From assembly GCF_020783655.1 (NCBI RefSeq), contig NZ_JAJGQH010000023.1, positions 1 to 41,076 of the forward strand: a DNA stretch of 41,076 bases, read 5' to 3'. The DNA comes from Xanthomonas melonis. GTDB taxonomy: Bacteria; Pseudomonadota; Gammaproteobacteria; Xanthomonadales; Xanthomonadaceae. Position 1 is the stretch's first letter. The number at the start of each line of letters is the position of its first letter. A model generated the notes under the pieces. That model saw only the letters and a program-made list of their open reading frames with translations. It made no database searches and was not told where the DNA came from. The position numbers and the translations under genes are program-made. Positions 26,895-34,458 of this stretch are shown here, piece after piece.

Positions 26895-27449
26895 TCAGGC
26901 ATGCTCAGCGCTCGCCGGCGCTGACGCTGCCAAGACGCTCAGCTGTCGCCCATCGGGCACATCCGGTCGCCCGACGGCCTCCGGGCCGTGGCGCTGCAGC
27001 CACACCGCGTCCCAGTACGGATACGCGCCGATCCGGTCGACCAGGCCGGCGCGCAACGGCAAGGCCACCAGGCCACGCGCGAATTGTCGGCGATCGATGT
27101 CTGCAGGAAGTGCTGCCGCCTGCATCTCCGGCTGCCAGACCGTCCCGCCGCGGCCGCGCGCGCGATTGACCGCCTCGCCGGCTGCCAGCCGCGCGGAACT
27201 GGCCAGTTGCAGCAACAGCGCCTTGCCCGGCGCCTGCAGCAGGCCGCACCAGCGATGTGGCAGCAGTACCCAGCACAGCAACTGCGCGCCGTGCCAATGA
27301 CGCGCCAACGCCAGGGTCGCCGCGGCGGCGCGCGCGCACCGCCAGTCCGCAAACAACGGCACGCCTTGATGGGTGGGCAGGCACAGATGCCAGTACGCCG
27401 CAGTGGGAACTGGCACGAAAACCGAACAGGGGGCGGATGCGCTGGACAT
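26895..27449 (-). CDS. Degenerate REP-associated tyrosine transposase (RAYT-like)
   Basis: An intact 184-codon frame whose sequence follows the RAYT (IS200-like Y1/HUH) pattern: YWHLCLPTHQGVPLFADW at 19-36, LLCWVLLP at 57-64, a VNRARGRGGTVWQP segment at 94-107 and LVALPLRAGLVDRIGAYPYW at 127-146, all in family order. The catalytic residues are gone. The family's PDHWHG reads P64-H-R66-W-C68-G, so both His of HUH are lost, and the Tyr helix before NRARG has no Tyr. It is therefore probably inactive or co-opted for DNA binding. No REP sequences are seen beside it. The start at 27,449 is chosen because the upstream codons are not family-like. Family recognition is from memory. Confidence 0.65.
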   Translation of the reverse strand: MSSASAPCSVFVPVPTAAYWHLCLPTHQGVPLFADWRCARAAAATLALARHWHGAQLLCWVLLPHRWCGLLQAPGKALLLQLASSARLAAGEAVNRARGRGGTVWQPEMQAAALPADIDRRQFARGLVALPLRAGLVDRIGAYPYWDAVWLQRHGPEAVGRPDVPDGRQLSVLAASAPASAEHA

Positions 27450-27609
27450 GCCCACAGCCTGCCCATGCCGCCGTGGCATCAACATCATCCAGCCACGCAT
27501 CAAGACGTCGGCCACCTGCGCAACGCCGCGTAAGAATCAGGCGCTCAGCGCCACCTTGTTCTCGCAATGCCGCCAGCCACCCGGACAACCTGGTCCCGTC
27601 TGGAGCGAT

Positions 27610-27643
27610 GTAGCCATCAACGCGACGTATGCGCGACGGCTAC
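27610..27643 (-). terminator. Hairpin after the LAB_N gene
   Basis: GTAGCC and GGCTAC flank a nested CGCG/CGCG pair (27,621-27,624 with 27,632-27,635). It lies 31 nt past the LAB_N stop on the minus strand. The stem is imperfect. Confidence 0.35.
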
Positions 27644-27673
27644 CGACGACCGACGAATCCCCAATCCCGGCCG

Positions 27674-28015
27674 TCAATGCCCAGCCCGATCGCGCTTCCA
27701 GCCGCGATGTTTGACGTCCAGATACAGGCTGTAGACCGCGGTGAACGCCGGGAACAGGTTCTGCAGCACGCCGACCGAGTCCTGTTTGGCCGAAAACACG
27801 AAGTAGCTCAGCGTCATCAGGCTGCCGACCACGCTCATGTACCAGAACAGGCGCGGGATCACCGGTTTGCCGGCACGTTTGGAGGCGAGGAACTGCACCA
27901 GCCAGCGGCCGCCGAACATCAGTGCGCCCACGTAGCCGATCAGCTTCCAGCCGGTGACGTGGATGCCGGTCCAGTACAGCCAGGTCAGTGGCTGGTCCAG
28001 CAACGTCGCATCCAT
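27674..28015 (-). CDS. LAB_N-domain small membrane protein
   Basis: A 113-residue protein matching the lipid-A-biosynthesis N-terminal (LAB_N) family. Three hydrophobic helices are visible: about 22-44 (IGYVGALMFGGRWLVQFL), 53-77 (IPRLFWYMSVVGSLMTLSYFVF) and 82-99. The family motif GGRWLVQFLASKRAGKPVIPRLFWYMS is present and intact. Members occur beside polyprenyl-phosphate glycosyltransferases and are thought to act in lipid-linked sugar handling, perhaps like the small ArnE/ArnF subunits. The start ATG overlaps the glycosyltransferase stop by one base (TGATG), so the two are translationally coupled. The biochemical role is inferred from context. Confidence 0.85.
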   Translation of the reverse strand: MDATLLDQPLTWLYWTGIHVTGWKLIGYVGALMFGGRWLVQFLASKRAGKPVIPRLFWYMSVVGSLMTLSYFVFSAKQDSVGVLQNLFPAFTAVYSLYLDVKHRGWKRDRAGH

Positions 28016-28737
28016 CAGCGTTCCTCCACCACGGTGCGCTTGCTGCGGGTGATCAGCCACGCCACGCCGCGCAGGTCGCGGATGCCCACCAGCGCGCGGT
28101 TGAGATTGTTGTACTTGGACACGCCGGCGGTGCGATGGCGGTGATTGACCGGCACGCTCACCGTCCGCCAGCCGGCGCGTTGCATCAGCGCCGGCAGGTA
28201 GCGGTGCATGTGGTCGAAGTACGGCAGGTCCAGGAATGCCTCGCGTTCGAACAACTTGATGCCGCAGCCGGTATCGGGCGTGTTGTCTTGCAGCATGCGC
28301 GAGCGGATCGCGTTTGCCCACTTGCTGGCCCAGCGCTTGGACCCCGAATCCTGCCGGTTGACGCGCCAGCCGGCGAACAGCTTGACCTGCGGCTGGGCCT
28401 GGCTGCGCGCGATGAGCAGCTTGGGGATGTCGGCCGGGTCGTTCTGGCCATCGCCGTCGAGCGTGGCGATCCAGCTGGCGCGCGCGGCCTTGACGCCGCT
28501 GCGCACCGCCGTGCTCTGGCCGCTCTGGGTCACGTGATGCAGCACCCGCAGCTCCGGCGTGGTGGCCTTCAGGCCCTGCAGCACCGCCAGGGTGTCGTCG
28601 CGGGAATGGTCGTCGACATAGACGATTTCGAAGGCCACCAGACCGCGCAACGCAGCGACGATTTCGCCCACCAGGGCCGCGACGTTATCGCGCTCGTTGA
28701 ACACCGGAACGACGACGGAAAGCTGAGGTTGGCTCAT
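28015..28737 (-). CDS. GT2 polyprenyl-phosphate glycosyltransferase (DPM1/ArnC/RgtE-like)
   Basis: A 240-residue GT-A family 2 enzyme. The start MSQPQLSVVVPVFNERDNV is the family N-terminus; an open frame runs further upstream without conservation. Motifs are YVDDHSRDDT (nucleotide binding), TLDGDGQNDP (DxD metal site) and NTPDTGCGIKLFERE with the later HRYLPALMQRAGW. It ends in VEER without the two C-terminal helices found in ArnC, so membrane contact may depend on the coupled LAB_N protein. Expected reaction: transfer of a sugar from a nucleotide donor to polyprenyl phosphate. The upstream 4-epimerase gene suggests the sugar could be galacturonic acid, which is a hypothesis. Confidence 0.87.
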   Translation of the reverse strand: MSQPQLSVVVPVFNERDNVAALVGEIVAALRGLVAFEIVYVDDHSRDDTLAVLQGLKATTPELRVLHHVTQSGQSTAVRSGVKAARASWIATLDGDGQNDPADIPKLLIARSQAQPQVKLFAGWRVNRQDSGSKRWASKWANAIRSRMLQDNTPDTGCGIKLFEREAFLDLPYFDHMHRYLPALMQRAGWRTVSVPVNHRHRTAGVSKYNNLNRALVGIRDLRGVAWLITRSKRTVVEER

Positions 28738-28993
28738 GGATTCGTAGTGACCGGAGGAAAGCGGAGCGAAAAGATCGCGCATTGTGCCCTGCGCGTCTGA
28801 GCCGGGCATGAAGCGCGCTCGTCTTCGCTGCGCCGGAACGCGCACAAGCGGCCTGAAGCGTGTAGGGCAAGGTTACTCGGGGCCGCCCAGGGCATGAAGC
28901 CAGCGATCCGGCGCCGTCACGCCGCAGTGTACCGGCGCGCAGCGGCGTGGCCGAGCCCGACCAGGCCGGTGCCGCTGTCCGCGCGTCGGGCGC

Positions 28994-29959
28994 TCAGGCC
29001 CGGTCGCCGAAATAGTGCCGGCACCAGTCCACCACCTGCGGCAGCCCATGCTCGACCGGCGTGGTCGGCGCGAAGCCGAACGCCGCCTGCGCGCGCCGGG
29101 TATCGGCCATGGTGCGCAGCATGTCGCCCGGCTGCATCGGCTTGTAGACCTTTTCGGCCGGACGACCGGCGGCCCGCGCGATCACCTCGATGAAGGTTTC
29201 CAGTTCCACCGGCGTATGGTTGCCCAGGTTGAAGACCCGGTGCGGCACCGTATCGTCGCTGGGCGTGTCCAGCGCACCGAGCACGCCAGCCACGATGTCG
29301 TCCACGAAGGTGAAGTCGCGCTGCATCCTGCCGTGGTTGAACACCTCGATCGGGCGCCCGGCCAGCACTGCGCGGCTGAACAGCAGCGGCGCCATGTCCG
29401 GCCGGCCCCATGGGCCATACACGGTGAAAAAGCGCAGCCCGGTGGCGCGCAGACCATAGAGTTGCGCATAGGTATGGGCCATCAACTCATTGGCCGCCTT
29501 GGTCGCCGCATACAACGACCGCGGCTGGTCCACGCGCTGGTCCTCGGAGAAGGGCGGGGTGGCCGAATCGCCGTACACCGAGCTGCTGGACGCATACGTC
29601 AGGTGCTGCACGCCGCGATGCCGGCACAGTTCGAGCACGTTGACGAAGCCGACCAGGTTGCTGTCGACGTACGCGTGCGGGTTTTCCAGCGAATAGCGCA
29701 CCCCGGCCTGCGCTGCCAGGTGCACCACGCGGGTCGGCTGAATCTGGTCGAACAGTGTGGCCAGGCCATCGCGATCGGTCAGATCCAGCGCGCGGATGTC
29801 GGTATCGGGGCACAGCGCCGCCACCCGGTCGCGCTTGAGCTGCGGGTCGTAGTAGCTGTTGTAGTTGTCCAGTCCCACCACCGCCTCACCGCGCGCCGCC
29901 AGGGCGCGGCAGGTGTAGGCACCGATGAAACCGGCGGCGCCGGTGACGAGAATGGTCAT
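28994..29959 (-). CDS. UDP-glucuronate 4-epimerase-like NAD-dependent epimerase
   Basis: A 321-residue extended SDR epimerase. The NAD motif is GAAGFIG (7-13). HLAAQAGVRYSLENPHAYVDSN is the signature of UDP-glucuronate 4-epimerases (CapI/LspL/GAE). The catalytic residues are Ser in SSSSVYG, Tyr150 and Lys154 (YAATK). FFTVYGPWGRPDMAP completes the family pattern. The product would be UDP-galacturonate, a precursor for LPS core or lipid A in xanthomonads. It starts 20 nt after the Cdd1-like gene ends, and the GT2 gene lies 256 nt downstream on the same strand. The start was chosen at MTILVTGAAG; the open frame extends upstream through the Cdd1-like gene region in another context. Confidence 0.92.
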   Translation of the reverse strand: MTILVTGAAGFIGAYTCRALAARGEAVVGLDNYNSYYDPQLKRDRVAALCPDTDIRALDLTDRDGLATLFDQIQPTRVVHLAAQAGVRYSLENPHAYVDSNLVGFVNVLELCRHRGVQHLTYASSSSVYGDSATPPFSEDQRVDQPRSLYAATKAANELMAHTYAQLYGLRATGLRFFTVYGPWGRPDMAPLLFSRAVLAGRPIEVFNHGRMQRDFTFVDDIVAGVLGALDTPSDDTVPHRVFNLGNHTPVELETFIEVIARAAGRPAEKVYKPMQPGDMLRTMADTRRAQAAFGFAPTTPVEHGLPQVVDWCRHYFGDRA

Positions 29960-29978
29960 GGCAGTCGTCCTGAAGACA

Positions 29979-30317
29979 TCAAGTTCGGGGTGCTGGGTCG
30001 CGCGGTGACGGCCCCGCCGCCGGCGCGGATCGGCTGGCCAGGATCGCCTTGCGCTCGGCGCTGAATTCCCACCAGTGGCGCGCCGGCTCGCCCTGCATGA
30101 AGCGCACGATCGACAGAAACACATCGATCACGCACGGGTCGTGCCGCACGCCGGTGCGCTGGCAGAGCCGGGCATGCATCTCGAACGCGTCGCAGTCACG
30201 CAACTGCGCCGGGTCGTGGATGCCGAGCACTTGCAGATCCTGTGCGCAGGCCGGCCCCACATTGGGCAGGTCGGTCAGGCGCCGGAGCTGCGCACGGTCC
30301 ACCTTGGAAGGATGCAT
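29979..30317 (-). CDS. Cdd1-type (pathogenicity locus) helix-hairpin-helix protein
   Basis: A 112-residue protein with a helix-hairpin-helix segment LRRLTDLPNVGPACAQDLQVLGI (about 11-33), DPAQLRDCDAFEMHARLCQRTG and a C-terminal ARHWWEFSAERKA. This is the layout of the Cdd1/pathogenicity-locus family, named from a Pectobacterium gene cluster. The biochemical role is unknown; the HhH fold suggests DNA binding. It is immediately upstream of the epimerase gene with a 19-nt gap, so the two are probably cotranscribed, though a functional link is not obvious. The C-terminal tail is disordered and Pro/Arg-rich. Confidence 0.82.
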   Translation of the reverse strand: MHPSKVDRAQLRRLTDLPNVGPACAQDLQVLGIHDPAQLRDCDAFEMHARLCQRTGVRHDPCVIDVFLSIVRFMQGEPARHWWEFSAERKAILASRSAPAAGPSPRDPAPRT

Positions 30318-30344
30318 CGGCGTTCCTCGTGCGCGGCCGTGGAC

Positions 30345-31280
30345 TCAACCCTTGTGCAGGCGCAGGCGTTCCAGTACGCCTTCCAGCGTGTCCAGATCGG
30401 TGTAGTGGATCACCAGCTTGCCCTTGCCGCCGCGGCCGTGATTGAACACCACCCTGGTACCCAGCGATTCGGACAGCTCGGTTTCCAGCGAGGCGATATC
30501 GGCCTGCGGCGCCACCGGCGCGGGCTTGCCCTTGCGCAGCGCGCCGGGCACCTTGCCGGCGGCGAACTGCTGCGCGCGATGTTCCACTTCGCGCACCGAC
30601 CAGCCCTGGTCTGCCGCTTCCTGCGCCAGCTTGCTGGCCAGTTCCGGGGCCAGGGTGAGCAGCGCGCGCGCATGGCCCATTTCCAGGCGACGGGTTTCCA
30701 GCAGCACCCGGATCGCTACCGGCAGTTCCAGCAGCCGCAGCAGATTGGACACCGATGCGCGCGAGCGGCCTACCGCTTCGGCGGCCTCGGCATGGGTCAG
30801 CGAGAATTCGTCGATCAGCCGCTGCAGCGCTTGCGCTTCTTCCAGCGGGTTGAGGTCTTCGCGCTGGATGTTCTCGATCAGCGCCATCGCGATGACGGTG
30901 CGGTCGTCCAGCTCGCGCACCACCACCGGGACTTCGCTCAGCCCGGCCAGCTGCGAGGCGCGCCAGCGGCGCTCGCCGGCCACGATCTCGAACTGTCCCG
31001 GCGCCAGCTCACGCGCCACGATCGGCTGGATCACCCCCTGTGCCTTGATCGACTCGGCGAGCTCGGCCAGCTTGACCTCGTCCATCTCCTGGCGCGGCTG
31101 GTACTTGCCCGGTTGCAGCTGGGCGACTGGCAGCGTGCGCAGGCTGTCGCCCGGCTGCAGGGCCGGCTCGTCGGCGCCACTCGGTGCCGCAGCGGCTGCC
31201 GCTGCGGCGCCCTTCGGCCCCAACAGCGCTTCCAGGCCACGGCCCAGGCCACGCTTCTTCGCCAGCGGCGGCTTGCTCAT
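30345..31280 (-). CDS. parB: Chromosome partitioning protein ParB
   Basis: A 311-residue ParB/Spo0J-type CTPase that loads at parS sites and spreads to organise and segregate the origin region. The N-terminal basic segment KKRGLGRGLEALLG contacts ParA. The CTP-binding boxes include QPRQEM (about 61-66) and GERRWRAS (102-109). The parS-reading helix-turn-helix spans about 150-185 (LTHAEAAEAVGRSRASVSNLL). The C-terminal dimerisation region ends RLRLHKG. An alanine run at 25-32 lies in the linker. The start ATG overlaps the parA stop (TGATG). No perfect parS (TGTTTCACGTGAAACA) is seen in the window. Confidence 0.96.
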   Translation of the reverse strand: MSKPPLAKKRGLGRGLEALLGPKGAAAAAAAAPSGADEPALQPGDSLRTLPVAQLQPGKYQPRQEMDEVKLAELAESIKAQGVIQPIVARELAPGQFEIVAGERRWRASQLAGLSEVPVVVRELDDRTVIAMALIENIQREDLNPLEEAQALQRLIDEFSLTHAEAAEAVGRSRASVSNLLRLLELPVAIRVLLETRRLEMGHARALLTLAPELASKLAQEAADQGWSVREVEHRAQQFAAGKVPGALRKGKPAPVAPQADIASLETELSESLGTRVVFNHGRGGKGKLVIHYTDLDTLEGVLERLRLHKG

Positions 31281-32077
31281 CAGACGGTCTCCACGGGCCG
31301 AACGGCCTTGTTGCGGTCGTTCTGGCGGCGCACGATTTCGCCGGCCAGGCCCAGGTAGGCCACCCCGCCGCGCGAGGTACGGTCGTAGCCCACGATGCTC
31401 TGGCCATGGCTGGGCGCCTCGGCCAGGCGCACGTTGCGCGGCACGATGGTACGGAACACCTTGTCGCCGAAATGCTCGGTCAGCTCGGCCGACACGGCAT
31501 TGGCCAGGTTGTTGCGAATATCGAACATCGTACGCAGAACCCCTTCGATCTCCAGCGCCGGGTTGAGGTTGGCGCGCAGCGCTTCGATGGTTTCCAGCAG
31601 CGCGGTCAGCCCTTCCAGCGCGTAGTACTCGCATTGCATCGGCACGATGACCGAATCGGCTGCGGTCAGCGCGTTGAGCGTCAGCAGCGACAGTGCCGGT
31701 GGGCAGTCGATCAGGATGAAGTCGTAGGCGTCGCGGATCGGCGCCAGCGCGCGCTTGAGCCGCTGCTCGCGCTCGCCCTGGTCCATCAGCTGGATCTCGG
31801 CGGCGGTCAGGTCGATGTTGCCCGGCAGCAGGTCGAAGCCTTCCGGCGCGGTGACCCGGATGTCGGCGGCGCTGTTCTCGCCCAGCAACAGGTCGCAGGT
31901 GGAGGCGGCCACATCGCGCTTGTCGATGCCGCTGCCCATGGTGGCGTTGCCCTGCGAGTCCAGATCCACCAGCAGCACGCGCTTTGGCGCGCGCGCCAGG
32001 CCGGCCGCCAGATTGACGGCCGTCGTGGTCTTGCCGACGCCGCCTTTCTGGTTGGCAATGGCGATGATCCGGGCCAT
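31280..32077 (-). CDS. parA: Chromosome partitioning ATPase ParA (Soj-like)
   Basis: A 265-residue deviant-Walker ATPase that forms a DNA-bound gradient for ParB-parS movement. The motif K11GGVGKTT18 carries the signature lysine, followed by VLLVDLDSQGNATMGSG and FILIDCPPALSLLTLNAL. The short N-terminus, without the extra DNA-binding domain of plasmid P1-type proteins, fits chromosomal ParA. The start MARIIAIANQ is preferred over an in-frame ATG seven codons upstream. It is translationally coupled to parB by a one-base overlap. A GCCGCC/GGCGGC hairpin separates it from the upstream DUF4124-like gene. Confidence 0.97.
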   Translation of the reverse strand: MARIIAIANQKGGVGKTTTAVNLAAGLARAPKRVLLVDLDSQGNATMGSGIDKRDVAASTCDLLLGENSAADIRVTAPEGFDLLPGNIDLTAAEIQLMDQGEREQRLKRALAPIRDAYDFILIDCPPALSLLTLNALTAADSVIVPMQCEYYALEGLTALLETIEALRANLNPALEIEGVLRTMFDIRNNLANAVSAELTEHFGDKVFRTIVPRNVRLAEAPSHGQSIVGYDRTSRGGVAYLGLAGEIVRRQNDRNKAVRPVETV

Positions 32078-32144
32078 GCGGGAGAGCCTCGTGGGCAAGG
32101 AGGAAGACCGGCCATTATGCGGGCAGGGCGTCGGATCGGGAAAT

Positions 32145-32159
32145 GCCGCCTGCGGCGGC
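32145..32159 (-). terminator. Short hairpin upstream of parA
   Basis: GCCGCC-TGC-GGCGGC, a 6-bp stem, lies 33 nt after the DUF4124-like gene stop and 68 nt before the parA start. It may separate the pyrE unit from parAB. Confidence 0.35.
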
Positions 32160-32191
32160 GCCGGGGCACGTGCTGGAATGACCGGGGCGGC

Positions 32192-32857
32192 TCAGCCGGC
32201 GGGGGAGGCACCGCCGGACGGCGTCTGCATGGCACGGTAGCGCTTCAGGATGTCGGCGATCTCGCTGTCCAGGGCCACCCGCTGCTGCTCGAAGCTGGTC
32301 TGCAGGCGCAGTTGCGCCATCAGTTCGCGGTGGCGTTGCTGGATGTCGCCTGCCAGCTTGTCGGCCACCGCCTGGCCGGCCAGTTCGCGGTCGCCGGCCG
32401 CACGCAGCAGGCTGGCCAGGCCCTCGCGCAGGCTGGTCACATTGAAGCGGGCGGTATGGATGTTGTTGTCGACGATGGCGATACGCTCGTTGAACACCCG
32501 GCGCAGGTCGTCCTCGCTCTGATACGACATCAGCATCGCCTGATCGGTGCGCTTGCGCATCTGCTCGGCAGCCAGGTCGGCCTGGCGCTGTTGCTCGCTG
32601 GCCGCCGCCGCCGCCCGCTCGTCGCTGCTCATGGCGCGCTGCACCTCGGCGCTGCGCAAGCCACTCTTGGCGTTGAACTCGTCGCGCGCCTGGTTCACCG
32701 CTTCCGGCGGCAAGGTGTCGCTGCAGATCCTGGCGCCGTTCTGGTTCCAGCAATACAGCTTCTTCGCCGCCGCCTTGTCCTGCGCCCCGGCGGGCGCAAC
32801 GGCGAACATCGCCACGACGACGGCGAACACTGCCAAAGAGAGGTGTCTCGGCATCAT
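32192..32857 (-). CDS. Exported DUF4124-like coiled-coil protein
   Basis: A 221-residue protein with a signal peptide (MMPRHLSLAVFAVVVAMFAV..AGAQ) and a short N-terminal module KLYCWNQNGARICSDTLPPEA, which matches the DUF4124 pattern with two cysteines. The rest (about 60-215) is a long, strongly charged helical region (ERAAAAASEQQRQADLAAEQ and later IADILKRYRAMQ) expected to be coiled coil. AGGGGG lies 5 nt before the first of two adjacent ATGs (32,857 and 32,854). It starts 22 nt after pyrE on the same strand. It is probably periplasmic; the function is unknown. Confidence 0.82.
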   Translation of the reverse strand: MMPRHLSLAVFAVVVAMFAVAPAGAQDKAAAKKLYCWNQNGARICSDTLPPEAVNQARDEFNAKSGLRSAEVQRAMSSDERAAAAASEQQRQADLAAEQMRKRTDQAMLMSYQSEDDLRRVFNERIAIVDNNIHTARFNVTSLREGLASLLRAAGDRELAGQAVADKLAGDIQQRHRELMAQLRLQTSFEQQRVALDSEIADILKRYRAMQTPSGGASPAG

Positions 32858-32879
32858 CGCAGCCCCCTGTCGCCTGCCG

Positions 32880-33539
32880 TCAGCCCGTGGTGTCGGTGCC
32901 GTAGCGGCCACGATAGGCCAGCAGCGGTTCCCGGTAGCCGACAAGGTCGGCGTTTCCTGCCGCAAAAGCAAGCAGATCGGCGAGGTTGGCCACCGCGATC
33001 ACCGCGATGCCGGCCTCGGCCGCCACCGCCTGCGCCGCCGAGCGGCGGTCCTGCTCGGAGGCGATCTCCTGCCGGTCCAGCGCCACCACGATGCCGGCCG
33101 GGGTACCGCCGGCGGCACGGATGATGCCCAGCGCCTCGCGGATCGCGGTGCCGGCAGTGATCACGTCATCGACGATCAGCACCTTGCGGCCAGCCAGCGG
33201 CGCACCGATCAGGCTGCCGCCCTCGCCATGGTCCTTGGCTTCCTTGCGGTTGAACGCCAGCGGCAGGTCGCGGCCGCGTGCGGCGTAGGCGCAGGCCACC
33301 GCGGTCGCCAACGGGATGCCCTTGTAGGCCGGACCGAACACCAGGTCGAAGTCCACCCCGGCCGCATCGATCGCATCGGCATAGCACTGTGCCAGCTGCG
33401 CGGTCTTGGCGCCCGAATCGAAGCGCCCGGCATTGAAGAAATACGGGCTCAGCCGCCCCGACTTGAGCGTGAACTCGCCAAAGCGCAGGGCGTCGGCGGC
33501 CAGGGCCAGCTGCAGGAATCGGGTGCGGTGGTCGGTCAT
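32880..33539 (-). CDS. pyrE: Orotate phosphoribosyltransferase
   Basis: A 219-residue enzyme that makes orotidine 5'-phosphate from orotate and PRPP in pyrimidine synthesis. The substrate loop FGEFTLKSGRLSPYFFNAG, FGPAYKGIPL, the flexible loop FNRKEAKDHGEGG and the PRPP motif VLIVDDVITAGTAIRE are all intact. The start ATG at 33,539 fits the family N-terminus (MTDHRTRFLQLALA). There is no Shine-Dalgarno sequence: an array of CATTCCC-type heptamers ends 5 bases before the start codon. It is divergent from xth and followed by the DUF4124-like gene. Confidence 0.96.
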   Translation of the reverse strand: MTDHRTRFLQLALAADALRFGEFTLKSGRLSPYFFNAGRFDSGAKTAQLAQCYADAIDAAGVDFDLVFGPAYKGIPLATAVACAYAARGRDLPLAFNRKEAKDHGEGGSLIGAPLAGRKVLIVDDVITAGTAIREALGIIRAAGGTPAGIVVALDRQEIASEQDRRSAAQAVAAEAGIAVIAVANLADLLAFAAGNADLVGYREPLLAYRGRYGTDTTG

Positions 33540-33544
33540 GGGGT

Positions 33545-33572
33545 GGGAATGGGGAATCGGGAATGGAGAATC
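33545..33572 (+). repeat. GGGAATS heptamer array next to pyrE start
   Basis: Four tandem 7-mers: GGGAATG, GGGAATC, GGGAATG and GAGAATC. The array ends 5 bases before the pyrE start codon on the minus strand, where it reads as CATTCCC-type units. It is mirrored by the array at 33,626-33,653. Confidence 0.85.
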
Positions 33573-33625
33573 GTAAAGCCTACCCCAGCCGCACAAGGAA
33601 GGCTGCCGGTACGCGATGCGTTTAC

Positions 33626-33653
33626 CATTCCCCATCCCCCATTCCCCATTCCC
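33626..33653 (+). repeat. CATTCCC heptamer array next to xth start
   Basis: Four tandem 7-mers: CATTCCC, CATCCCC, CATTCCC and CATTCCC, in opposite orientation to the array at 33,545 and separated from it by 53 bp. It ends 4 bases before the xth ATG. The two arrays can pair over most of their length. Confidence 0.85.
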
Positions 33654-33657
33654 GCCC

Positions 33658-34458
33658 ATGCGCATCATCAGTTTCAACGCCAACGGCCTGCGCTCGGCCG
33701 CCAGCAAGGGCTTCTTCGACTGGTTCGTCGGCCAGGATGCGGACGTGCTGTGCATCCAGGAGACCAAGGCGCAGGAACACCAACTGGCCGGCCCGGAGTT
33801 CCTGCCGGCCGGCTACAAGGCCTGGTTTCGCGACGCCAGCACCAAGAAGGGCTATAGCGGCGTGGCGATCTACGCCAGGCGCGAACCCGACGAAGTGCGC
33901 ACCGCGCTGGGCTGGCCCGAGTTCGACGAGGAAGGGCGCTATATCGAGGCGCGCTTCGGCAACCTCAGTGTGGTGTCCTTCTACATCCCGTCCGGCTCGT
34001 CGGGCGAATTGCGCCAAGACTACAAATTCCAGGTGATGCAGTGGCTGCGGCCGATCCTGGACCAGTGGCTGGCCAGCGGCCGGCAGTACGTGCTGTGCGG
34101 CGACTGGAACATCGTGCGCACCGCCCTGGACATCAAGAACTGGAAATCCAACCAGAAGAATTCCGGCTGCCTGCCGCCCGAGCGCGACTGGCTCAACGGG
34201 CTATGCGCCGATGTGGCCAGCGATGCCAGTCCTGCCGACGGCCGCGGCTGGGTCGACAGTTATCGCGTGCTGCATCCGCAGGGCCAGGACTACACCTGGT
34301 GGAGCAACCGCGGCGCCGCGCGCGCCAACAACGTGGGGTGGCGCATCGACTATCAGCTGGTCACCCCCGGCCTGCGCGAGGCCCTGCAGGCCTGCGCGAT
34401 CTACCGCGAGCAGCGCTTCTCCGACCACGCACCGTACGTCGTGGACTACGCACTGTGA
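33658..34458 (+). CDS. xth: Exodeoxyribonuclease III family AP endonuclease
   Basis: A 266-residue member of the exonuclease III/AP-endonuclease family, acting in base-excision repair. The start MRIISFNANGLRSA is the family N-terminus; an in-frame ATG 14 codons earlier translates the heptamer array and is rejected. Key residues seen are Glu35 (QETK), Asp149 and Asn151 (CGDWNIV), and Asp256-His257 (FSDHAPYV). The DYTWWSNRG segment and DY near the end are typical. No Shine-Dalgarno sequence precedes the ATG, which follows a C-rich repeat. The stop overlaps the AmpG-like start (GTGA). Assignment between XthA and ExoA subtypes is not attempted. Confidence 0.94.
   Translation: MRIISFNANGLRSAASKGFFDWFVGQDADVLCIQETKAQEHQLAGPEFLPAGYKAWFRDASTKKGYSGVAIYARREPDEVRTALGWPEFDEEGRYIEARFGNLSVVSFYIPSGSSGELRQDYKFQVMQWLRPILDQWLASGRQYVLCGDWNIVRTALDIKNWKSNQKNSGCLPPERDWLNGLCADVASDASPADGRGWVDSYRVLHPQGQDYTWWSNRGAARANNVGWRIDYQLVTPGLREALQACAIYREQRFSDHAPYVVDYAL

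Noticed and set aside
27600..27673. REP sequences beside the RAYT relic
   Set aside because: Searched for GTAGGAGCG-type REP hairpins and found none; only an imperfect stem near the LAB_N stop.
27674..28321. Long upstream extension of the LAB_N frame
   Set aside because: The extension is unlike the family and overlaps the GT2 gene; the coupled TGATG start is preferred.
33616..33657. Earlier ATG in the xth frame
   Set aside because: It would translate the heptamer array as PFPIPHSPFPP, not conserved in the family.
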